A model generated the notes under the pieces. The model saw only the letters and a list, made by a program, of their open reading frames with translations, was not told the DNA's origin and did not search any database. This document shows, one piece after another, positions 33,245 through 41,505 of a DNA stretch of 64,000 nucleotides (position 1 is its first letter; each line of letters opens with the position of its first letter). Made by a program: the position numbers and the translations under genes. The DNA is from Aedes albopictus (taxonomy: Eukaryota > Arthropoda > Insecta > Diptera > Culicidae): assembly GCF_035046485.1 (NCBI RefSeq), contig NC_085137.1:133118703-133182702 (forward strand), written 5' to 3'.

Positions 33245-34417
33245 TTTTTTTTTGTTCAAGCCTAGTATTCATGATTTGATAAATTCATAGTTGTCTTTTA
33301 TTCGTGTATGCTTAAACAGTTGTTTTCTGTAAAAGAAATAAATTTAATCTTCATTGAAACACAATGCTACTGAACTGAACTTCTATGAACTTGAAAGTTC
33401 CGATAAAGTTCCGAGTAGTATCTAAAGCAGCTTGAAAGTTCCGCGAAGTTCAGATAAAGTTCCGAATGGAACTTTCTGGCTGCTTAAGAGGCTAAGAATG
33501 AGCCTTGTCGGAACTTGTGACCGAAGTTCCTGCAAGGCTCATCGTTAGCCTCTTAAGCAGCCAGAAAGTTCCATTTGAAACTTTATCTGAACTTCGCGGA
33601 ACTTGAAAGTGCATTTTGTCATGGGAAGCGGAACTTTTGGTTACTTGGGCGTCTAGTGGCGCAGGGGTTCACCCAGCGCTTCGGTTCCGACTATGAGGAG
33701 ATTTTTGCCCCGGTTGCCATGCAGTCGACACTACGCGTACTGTTGGCTGTGGCAGGACGACAGAGAATGTTAGTCAAGCATCTAGACGTAAAGTCAGCTT
33801 ACCTGTACGGGACCCTAAGCGAAGAAATTTATATGCGGCAACCGCCAGGGTTCGTGACCAAGGAGCGTGCACACCAAGTTTGCCGATTACGAAAGAGCAT
33901 ATATGGCCTGAAGCAGGCCGCCAGGGTTTGGCATCAGACGATTACCCAAATCTTGAAGGAACTGGGATTCGACCAGTGCGAAAGCGATTCGTGTCTGTAC
34001 CGAAAGCGACTGGCCAGCGGCGGATGGATTTACCTTTTGCTTTATGTCGACGATATCTTGGTGGCCTGTGCGCAAGAGGAGGAGATTACCATAATCGAGA
34101 GAGCGTTGCAAAAGAAGATACAGATAACGAGGCTGGGCGAAATTACTTGTTTTCTGGGAATCCGAGTACGCAAGGACGAGAACGGCTTCTACAGTCTCAG
34201 TCAGGAGAATTTCATCAGGAAACTGGTGAAGCGTTACAGAAAGGAAGGAGCGAAGGGATCCAAATACCCCATGGACCCGGGCTACTTCAAGCTGAGCCTA
34301 GACGGGACGAAACTTAGCGACAATGAAGAATATCATAGTCTGATCGGTTCGCTGTTGTACCTTGCCACAAACAGTCGACCGGATATTGCGGCTTGCGTCG
34401 GGATTCTAAGTCGTAAG

Positions 34418-34679
34418 TGTGGGGAGTCGAAATGACTACCTCGCTACGAACACACCATGAACTCAACAGTCGAACTGCTGCCAACATCATCGAACGAAAT
34501 CAAAACCGAGCAGCGGTCGAGCTAGTGTTATTTCCTTTTTCATTCGAACTTTGTACTCTTAACGAAATACAACGAGTTTACTTTTGTTACGCCGAGTATC
34601 TTTTATTCGTGATCCGATTCCTTTTCGCTCCGGTTTATTCGCTTCCGTCGTTGTGGTTCCTGCGCGGTCGTTGCCCACA
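34418..34679 (+). repeat. 5' LTR of copia B
   Basis: 262 bp; one G/A difference from the 3' LTR about 35 bp from its end. Confidence 0.95.
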
Positions 34680-34794
34680 GGTTATGGGCCAAGCTCGGAA
34701 AAAGTGAAAAGTGCGGAGATCGGGGAAATTTTCGGATTGATCGACGTGCCGGCGCGAGTTGATTCCCGGGCGGCTTACACGTGCGATTGAGAAG

Positions 34795-37700
34795 ATGGCG
34801 GACAGTGCAAAGATTGCGTTCCCGAAGCTCGGCCAGAGCAATTGGGCTTCATGGAAGCAGCGCATGGAGTGGCTGCTCGAAAAAGAAGACATCTGGGAAG
34901 TGATATGTGAAGAAAAACCCGAACCAGTGTCGGAAGAGTGGAAACTCCGTGACCGAAAAGCGCGTGCAAATATTGGTCTCTTTTTAGAAGAGAGCCAATT
35001 CAAGCTTGTGAAAAACAAAGACAGTGCTAAGGGTATGTGGCTCGCTCTCAAAGAGCACCACGAAAAAGCTTCAATGTCAACAGTAGTGCATTATCTAAAC
35101 CTGCTGTGTAGTGCGCAAATGCAGGACAGTGACGACATGGAAGTGCATCTGAACAAGATGGAAGAGCTTTTCGACAAGCTTAGTGCCGCGGGTCAGAATC
35201 TAGAAGAATCCTTGCAAATCGCTATGATTTTCCGAAGCGTGCCAGCTTCGTACCGCAGCCTGGTGCAGAGCCTCCAGAGCCGAGCGGATGCGGATTGGAC
35301 TGTTACGTTGGTGAAGACGCGCTTGCTTGATGAATATCATCAGCGCCGCGAGCGGGACGAGTCGCTGTCCCAGGACGTAAAAGCGATGAAATTGAATGCC
35401 AGTGAGAGTGAAGAGCCGGTATGTTTTTTCTGCCGCAAGCCGGGGCACTTTAAAAAGCATTGCAAAAAGTGGTTGTCGCAAAAGAATGCAAGTGCACCGG
35501 GGAAGAAGCCGAAGAAGCCTAGGGAAGACAGCCATAAGGCAAAGCAGGCGAAAAGTGATAACAGCGCGGTGTGTTTTGTTGCCGGGGAAAAACTACCAAA
35601 CAGTTGGGTGATCGATAGTGGAGCGACACGTCACATGACAAGTGACCGCTCATTTTTCGCGGAACTGAATCCGAGTGTTGATTCGAAAGTGACCCTGGCG
35701 GACGGGAATAACACAAAAGTGCGCGGAATTGGCAGAGGTGTTCTTTTCGGAGAAGATGGACGTGGGAAACGCGTTGAGATCACGTTAAGTGATGTACTAT
35801 TTGTGCCGGAGCTGGATGGCGGCCTGGTCTCCGTGAGCCAGCTTGCTGCCAAAGGTTTTGCGACAGTGTTCGGTGCATCTAAATGTGACATCAAGAATCC
35901 AGCGGGTGATACGGTTGTTGTTGGCGATAAGATCGGTGGCCTTTATCGACTGCGGTTGCAGGAGCAATCGTTGCGTGCCAGCTGCGCGCATCTCGAGCGG
36001 TGTCAGCATACGTGGCACCGGCGCATGGGCCACCGAGATCCAGAGGTAATCCGACAACTTGAGAAAAGCGATCTGGTAAGTGGATTCAATCTATATGACT
36101 GTGGTTTGCGTATCACCTGCGAATGCTGCCTAAAAGGGAAGTTAGCGCGGCAACCATTCCCACGGGTGACGGAAAGACAGGCAGATCGTCCATTGGATTT
36201 GGTCCACACAGACCTCTGTGGGCCTATGGAAACGAAGACGCCATCGGGGAACCGTTACATAATGACGTTGATCGACGACTACAGTCGATTTACCGTCGTT
36301 TATCTCCTGAAAAGTAAGGACGAGGCAGCGGGTAAAATTAAGGAATACATACGTTGGGTCGAGAATGTTTTCGGGAGAAAGCCTTTGACGATTCGCTCCG
36401 ATGGAGGAGGCGAATTCGTTAACCGGGAACTGAACGAATTCTATAGGGCAGAGGGAATCAGACCACAGTATACTATGCCTTATTCACCCCAACAGAACGG
36501 GATAGCCGAACGTAAAAACCGTTCCTTGCAGGAGATGGCTATTTGCATGTTGGCAGACGCCGGCATGAGCAAGTTGTACTGGGGGGAGGCAGTCATGACG
36601 GCTGCGTATCTCCAAAACCGGCTGCCTTCGCGAGTGATCGATAGGACCCCATACGAGCTGTGGACCGGGCGGAAACCCGAACTCGGTCATTTGAAGGTTT
36701 TTGGATGCGACGCCTATGTGCAGATTCCTGGGACCAAACGTTCGAAGCTGGATCAGAAGTCGGTAAAGTTAACCTTTGTCGGCTATTGCGATGACCGTAA
36801 AGGCTACCGGTTCCTCGACCGTTCCAACAATAGAATTACCGTCAGCCGAGATGCCAAATTTATTGAACTTGGCGACGGGTCAGAGCAGCTAGTAACTCCG
36901 AAGCAGGGCAGCTTAGATGACGACGAAACCGGCGTGATGGAAATCCCCTTCGTTTCCACCAACCGTGAGGATCCCGAGCTGGTGCACGTTGATGCAAGCG
37001 AGGAAGTTATGTCCGACGATTCCGACGGATGGGATGATGCAAACGAAAGTGTACTGGAGAACGCTTCTGGTAACGAAGGCCCTGCATCCGATCAGGAGGA
37101 GTTGGAGCTTCGTCGGCAAGATAGGCAGACAAGAGGAATTCGTCCAAAGAGGTTCGACGATTTCGTCGTCGGCATGGTAAAGTCAACAGAAGGAGAACCA
37201 ACAGATTATCGTGGCGCACTGAAGGTTCCGACGTGGAAGCAGGCTATGGACACCGAGATGGACTCACATAAACAGAATGCTACTTGGGAACTTGTCGGGC
37301 TGCCGGAAGGGAAGAAAGCCATCGGGTCGCGATGGGTGTTTAAGTTAAAACGAAATGAGCATGGAGAAGTCGTACAGCATAAGGCGCGCCTGGTAGCGCA
37401 AGGGTTTAACCAACGATACGGTGTTGATTATTTGGACGTGTTCGCACCTGTTACCCGACACGAAACCCTTCGGGCGTTGCTGGCAGTGGCGAGCAAGCGT
37501 GGATTCCGACTTCGACATTTGGACGTCCGGACAGCCTACCTGCATGGAACCGTGACGGAGGAAATTTACATGCGCCAACCTCCAGGGTACGCGGTATGCG
37601 GAAAGGAAGAGCAGGTTTGCAGATTACGAAAAAGTATTTACGGTCTAAAGCAGTCTGCACGCTGCTGGAACCGTGCCCTCCACGCAGTATTGACGAAGCT

Positions 37701-38724
37701 GGGATTCAGACAGTGTCAGTCGGATAGTTGCCTCTACGTACGCGGCAGCGATGATGACTTGGTACTGTTGCTCGTTTACGTGGATGATATTTTAATCTCG
37801 TGCCTGCAGGAAGAAGTCGCCAAGAAGATATTCAACGCTTTGCGGAAGGATCTGGACATCTGTGACCTAGGAACAGCCAAACATTTTCTGGGCTACGAGA
37901 TAATCTGTGATGGAGGAGTATACAGCCTGCGGTTGACCAGTTTCATCGAGTCGGTGATCGAGAAATTTGGGCTTAGTGATTGCAAATCGTCTCAAACGCC
38001 AATGGAGCCTGGATACCTGAAGTCGGATGGTGACGGCAAGGCTTTTGAAGATACAAACAGGTACAGGAGCCTAGTCGGTGCGCTCCTTTACATCGCCGTC
38101 CACGCGAGGCCTGATGTTGCGGTCAGTGTGTCGCTACTTGGTCGCAGGGTCAGCAAGCCAAGCGAAATGGATTGGAAGGCCGCAAAACGAGTAGTCAGGT
38201 ACCTCAAGGGTACCAAGGAGGTCAAGCTACAGTTCGGGCAAGGAAACGGGTGGTCACTGGTTGCCTATTCAGATGCGGATTGGGCAGGGGACCAGGATAG
38301 CAGAAAATCGACTACAGGCTTCGTGATTTTCTTCGGCGGAGGCCCTGTCGCTTGGGTTAGCCGCCGGCAGACCAGCGTGAGTTTGTCATCGATGGAGGCG
38401 GAATACCTCGCATTGTCCGAGACGTGTCAAGAGCTAATCTGGTGCCGACGTTTGATGACTGATCTGGGCGAGCCTCAACACGGAGCAACGATAGTTCACG
38501 AGGACAACCAAAGTTGTTTGAGCTTCGTGAATTTGGAGAAAACGAACAAACGGTCTAAACATATAGACACTAAGCAGCACTTTATCAAGGACCTGTGCGA
38601 TCGTGGGGAGATAAAGCTCGTTTACTGCCCTTCAGAGAAGATGACAGCGGACGTACTTACGAAGCCCCTGGGTGCTGCGAAGTTCAGAGGTTTCTTGGAG
38701 TGCCTGGGTTTATCGAGCAAGTAA
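34795..38724 (+). CDS. Copia B Gag-Pol polyprotein (1309 aa, intact)
   Basis: ATG at 34795 in AAGATGGCGG, the same context as copia A. Gag starts MADSAKIAFPKLGQSNW and has the knuckle CFFCRKPGHFKKHC near 35420. Protease: VIDSGATRHMTSD near 35608. Pre-integrase: CQHTWHRRMGHRD to CECCLKGKLARQ. Integrase: HTDLCGPM, RSDGGGEFVN and SPQQNGIAERKN. RT: HLDVRTAYLHGTV, MRQPPGY, SIYGLKQSARCWN and catalytic YVDD near 37776. RNase H: YSDADWAGDQDSRKS, SSMEAEYLALSETCQE, KRSKHIDTKQHF and EKMTADVLTKPLG. All catalytic residues expected of copia Pol are visible and no stop or frameshift interrupts the frame, so this copy could be active. Confidence 0.95.
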   Translation: MADSAKIAFPKLGQSNWASWKQRMEWLLEKEDIWEVICEEKPEPVSEEWKLRDRKARANIGLFLEESQFKLVKNKDSAKGMWLALKEHHEKASMSTVVHYLNLLCSAQMQDSDDMEVHLNKMEELFDKLSAAGQNLEESLQIAMIFRSVPASYRSLVQSLQSRADADWTVTLVKTRLLDEYHQRRERDESLSQDVKAMKLNASESEEPVCFFCRKPGHFKKHCKKWLSQKNASAPGKKPKKPREDSHKAKQAKSDNSAVCFVAGEKLPNSWVIDSGATRHMTSDRSFFAELNPSVDSKVTLADGNNTKVRGIGRGVLFGEDGRGKRVEITLSDVLFVPELDGGLVSVSQLAAKGFATVFGASKCDIKNPAGDTVVVGDKIGGLYRLRLQEQSLRASCAHLERCQHTWHRRMGHRDPEVIRQLEKSDLVSGFNLYDCGLRITCECCLKGKLARQPFPRVTERQADRPLDLVHTDLCGPMETKTPSGNRYIMTLIDDYSRFTVVYLLKSKDEAAGKIKEYIRWVENVFGRKPLTIRSDGGGEFVNRELNEFYRAEGIRPQYTMPYSPQQNGIAERKNRSLQEMAICMLADAGMSKLYWGEAVMTAAYLQNRLPSRVIDRTPYELWTGRKPELGHLKVFGCDAYVQIPGTKRSKLDQKSVKLTFVGYCDDRKGYRFLDRSNNRITVSRDAKFIELGDGSEQLVTPKQGSLDDDETGVMEIPFVSTNREDPELVHVDASEEVMSDDSDGWDDANESVLENASGNEGPASDQEELELRRQDRQTRGIRPKRFDDFVVGMVKSTEGEPTDYRGALKVPTWKQAMDTEMDSHKQNATWELVGLPEGKKAIGSRWVFKLKRNEHGEVVQHKARLVAQGFNQRYGVDYLDVFAPVTRHETLRALLAVASKRGFRLRHLDVRTAYLHGTVTEEIYMRQPPGYAVCGKEEQVCRLRKSIYGLKQSARCWNRALHAVLTKLGFRQCQSDSCLYVRGSDDDLVLLLVYVDDILISCLQEEVAKKIFNALRKDLDICDLGTAKHFLGYEIICDGGVYSLRLTSFIESVIEKFGLSDCKSSQTPMEPGYLKSDGDGKAFEDTNRYRSLVGALLYIAVHARPDVAVSVSLLGRRVSKPSEMDWKAAKRVVRYLKGTKEVKLQFGQGNGWSLVAYSDADWAGDQDSRKSTTGFVIFFGGGPVAWVSRRQTSVSLSSMEAEYLALSETCQELIWCRRLMTDLGEPQHGATIVHEDNQSCLSFVNLEKTNKRSKHIDTKQHFIKDLCDRGEIKLVYCPSEKMTADVLTKPLGAAKFRGFLECLGLSSK

Positions 38725-38749
38725 CGGCTCGGTACGCATTTAGGAGGAG

Positions 38750-39011
38750 TGTGGGGAGTCGAAATGACTACCTCGCTACGAACACACCATGAACTCAACA
38801 GTCGAACTGCTGCCAACATCATCGAACGAAATCAAAACCGAGCAGCGGTCGAGCTAGTGTTATTTCCTTTTTCATTCGAACTTTGTACTCTTAACGAAAT
38901 ACAACGAGTTTACTTTTGTTACGCCGAGTATCTTTTATTCGTGATCCGATTCCTTTTCGCTCCGGTTTATTCACTTCCGTCGTTGTGGTTCCTGCGCGGT
39001 CGTTGCCCACA
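38750..39011 (+). repeat. 3' LTR of copia B
   Basis: 262 bp, followed by the target duplication GTAAG. Confidence 0.95.
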
Positions 39012-39632
39012 GTAAGATCAGTCACCCGTCTGACGTTGATTGGACTGAGAGTCAGAGAATCATACGCTACCTGGTACATACGATGGATTACAAGCTGAAG
39101 TTTGGGCAAAGCGGAAGAGAAGTTCGAACTGGTCGGCTACAGCGACGCCGACTGGGCGGGAGACAGCAGTGACAGAAGATCTTGCAGCGGATACGTGTTT
39201 CGTATAGGAGGAGCTACCGTCAGTTGGTCTAGTAGGAAGCAGAGTTGCGTGACGACATCTACAATGGAGGCGGAGTACGTTGCACTCTCAGAAGCGTCGC
39301 ATGAGGTCGTTTGGCTGCGGAGTCTCTTGAAGGAGTTGAACGAGGAGCAGGTCAAGCCAACTGTGGTATTCGAGGATAACAGAAGCTGCCTCGATTTCGT
39401 GGCTCTCGACCAACACAAGAAGAGGACGAAGCATATAGATACGCGGTATCACTACACTCGTGAGCTTTCAGCGTCGGGAGTGATCGAGTTGAGGTACTGT
39501 CCGTCGGAGGAGATGGTGGCAGACGTCTTGACAAAACCATTGGGTGCAACCAAGGTCAAGAAATTTGCCATGGAGCTGGGTCTGATCGGCGGAGAAGATG
39601 AAGGAGATAAAGCCTGAATTCGCGAGGAGGAG

Positions 39633-39856
39633 TGTTAGCAGCACAGCCCTGTCTGATGCGCGAATACACCCTTTTCATAAGTTGAGCAACATTATTGACA
39701 ATGACATGTAAGTGACAGATCTACATTCTTCTTTGTATTCATTAAGAAAGTTGTTTCGAATAAAACATTAAAACGTGATTCTCCGGTGCGGTTTTCTCTT
39801 TGCGTTTTATCGGGTTCCCTGGCGTATTCCGAGTCTCTGCCGGTCGTTCGCCAACA
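39633..39856 (+). repeat. 3' LTR of copia A
   Basis: 224 bp, TGTTAG...CCAACA, followed by the target duplication CGTTT. Confidence 0.93.
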
Positions 39857-39885
39857 CGTTTGACTCCAAACTGCTTCCGTCCTTC

Positions 39886-40440
39886 CACCACCGACAAACC
39901 GACGTGCCAGCTCATACAACTTTTCCAATTTTTCTTGGCAAATAAGTTCTCCTTTTAATCACTAGCTCCATCTGCGCGATGATTTACACAGCTTCCTCTT
40001 TATGTGTGCGTGCGCACAGGAGCTTTACCTTGTGAAATTATTTTACACATTTTGAAGTAATAACCGGCATTCAATGTTTTGCGCATTAAGAAGACATTTC
40101 GTTATGAACGTTAAAAAGAAATTTCATCCGCTGAAAGTTTTTATGTTTGGGAGTTTTTATTTGGGGTTCATAGACTATTTTGCTTCATATCGAAGGATTT
40201 CTTTTAATAGCTCCATTGCATGGTTGATTGTATCTTCTATTGGTTAGATAGAAATAAGAGTGCATGTGATGTTTACATTGATCAGCTGGAAATTTTCGTG
40301 CTGTTTTATGACGTCTTCTTCAAGGTTTCTTTTGTCAAAAGACGAAAATGACAGAATGAGTTACGATTTTTAAACGGTTTGAGGTTTAAATTTCTTGCCA
40401 ATCTTGGAAACAGAGTGTCACGTCGGTTTGTCGGTGGTGT
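39886..40440. repeat. Inverted-repeat-bounded segment replacing BEL RNase H
   Basis: CCACCACCGACAAACCGACG near 39886 is inverted near 40420-40440, with non-coding AT-rich DNA between. BEL RT coding ends inside the right copy at TGA (40418-40420). Either a TIR element inserted here with loss of flanking coding DNA, or a rearrangement copied a short BEL segment in reverse. Confidence 0.55.
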
Positions 40441-41460
40441 CCGTACTATCAAAGTAGTCGTCCACGTAATGGTTCTCCACTATTGCCTTGGCCGCTTCAG
40501 GAAACTGTCCTGCGTACTCCTCTGCGTTCAGGTTCTTGACGAACTGTGCCGTGCAAGGAGAACTCGTCGCGCCGAACATCGTTACGTCGATGATGTAGAT
40601 CTCCATCTTCTCTGACTCACTTCCTCTGAATACAAACCGCGCTCTCTTGTCTGCGTCTCGCACTCGAACTTGGAGGTACATTTCCTTGATGTCGCCGCCG
40701 AAGCCTACTACTCGCTCACGGAATTTCGCTAGGACGTTGGGGAGCGGAGTTAACATGTCTGGTCCCTTCAGCAGTTGTGAGTTCAGCGATACTCCGTTGA
40801 CCGCCGCTGCTGCGTCCCACACCAGACGCACTTTTCCCGGCTTCTTTGGATGCACCACCACGCTGATCGGCAGGTACCACACTTCGTTCGGCTCGAACCG
40901 CCTCAGTTCGGCCTCTGTCGCTACGTGAATGTAGCCTTTCGCCGCATAATCGTTGATCAGCTCGCTCACCTTCTTGCGCAGCTGGTCGTCTTTCGCTAGC
41001 CGCCTCTCCAGACAGCGGAATCGTTTCGCCGCCATCGAATAGCTGTCGGGAAACCGCACCTTGCCCTCCTTCCACAATAGCCCCGTTTCAAAACGGTCGC
41101 CAACTCGTACGGTCGTACTGTTGAGGATCGCCTTCGCTCGCTTGTCTTCTTCGGATTCCGGCAGTAACGCCACGGAAATCACCGACTCTTCCAGGGTGTA
41201 GTGGCTTCGCAACATGTCGTGCAACTCTTGATTCGTCACCGTTTCGCAATCATGGTGACCAACAATGCCGGGCTCGTTCCGGCTTGCACACGTCGGCCCG
41301 TAGATCGTCCAGCCTAGCTTCGATCGGACGGCGATCGGTTCGTCAGGCTTACCAATCCTCGATTCCAGCGGGGCGTAGAGATGGATATCCTTGAGACCGA
41401 TGAGGATTTGTGGAGCTCCACTCGGAAATTCGGTCACTGGAAGTCCACCAAAAGTCCACG
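40418..41460 (-). pseudogene. BEL reverse transcriptase fragment
   Basis: Minus-strand frame open from 41635, with BEL-like residues from about 41450: GLPVTEFPSGAPQILIGLKD, then SKLGWTIYGP, NEVWYLPISVVVHP, VRLVWDAAA and the palm KEMYLQVRVRDADKRA, then MFGATSSPCTAQF and catalytic YVDD at 40468-40457. It stops 37 nt later at TGA within the inverted repeat, so the RT thumb and RNase H are lost. It is out of frame with gag: after gag's TAG (41508-41506) the BEL-like residues stay in the gag frame for a short way and then shift frame near 41440-41460. Confidence 0.85.
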
Positions 41461-41505
41461 CAGGTGAGAATGCCCACTGATGATCTCCGACATAGCCACG
41501 TTTTG

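Larger units (their letters stand above)
32724..33649. mobile_element. 926-bp inverted-repeat element with tRNA-like segments
   Basis: The ends CCCAAGTAACCAAAAGTTC and its reverse complement (19 bp perfect) are flanked by CG on both sides (32722-32723 and 33650-33651). Removing the element with one CG rejoins the copia reading frame exactly. Subterminal repeats of AAAGTTCCG and GATAAAGTTCC occur in both orientations between 33390 and 33600, including an inverted pair around GGCTGCTTAAGAGGCTAA. It contains two tRNA-like stretches but no transposase. The superfamily is unclear: the 2-bp duplication is not TA. Confidence 0.85.
34418..39011 (+). mobile_element. Ty1/copia retrotransposon B, intact, nested in copia A
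   Basis: LTRs of 262 bp lie at 34418-34679 and 38750-39011, both TGTGGGGAGTCG...GTTGCCCACA; one difference was seen by eye. The target duplication is GTAAG (34413-34417 and 39012-39016). The primer-binding-like GGTTATGGGCCAAGC follows the 5' LTR and the purine tract TAGGAGGAG precedes the 3' LTR. A single uninterrupted ORF lies between. The insertion length including duplication is a multiple of three, so the host copia A frame is preserved across the junction. This is the youngest event of the BEL nest. Confidence 0.95.
33652..39617 (+). pseudogene. Copia A RT and RNase H, split by copia B
   Basis: RT resumes at 33652 with VAQGFTQRFGSDYEEIFAP, then HLDVKSAYLYGTL, MRQPPGF, SIYGLKQAARVWHQ and the catalytic YVDD at 34043-34054. 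RT runs to the copia B junction at 34417. Past copia B the frame resumes at 39017 with ISHPSDVDW and shifts by one base near 39105-39125. RNase H follows with GYSDADWAGDSSDRRS, STMEAEYVALSEASHE, KRTKHIDTRYHY and EEMVADVLTKPLG, and stops at 39617, 15 bp before the 3' LTR. Functional only if both insertions and the frameshift were absent. Confidence 0.9.
29745..39856 (+). mobile_element. Ty1/copia retrotransposon A, nested in BEL and itself interrupted
   Basis: LTRs of 224 bp lie at 29745-29968 and 39633-39856 (two differences seen: G/A at position 5 and C/G near position 167). The target duplication is CGTTT (29740-29744 and 39857-39861). The 5' LTR is followed by GGTTATTGGCCCGG, a copia-type initiator-tRNA-Met internal primer site, and the 3' LTR is preceded by the purine tract CGCGAGGAGGAG. 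Its ORF is split by an inverted-repeat element (32724-33649) and by copia B (34418-39011), and has one frameshift near 39105-39125. Without the insertions it would be about 4.6 kb. Confidence 0.93.

Noticed and set aside
33183..33250. Functional tRNA gene
   Set aside because: The T-arm and B box are good, but no 5' acceptor strand pairs with the 3' part and the anticodon stem is poor.
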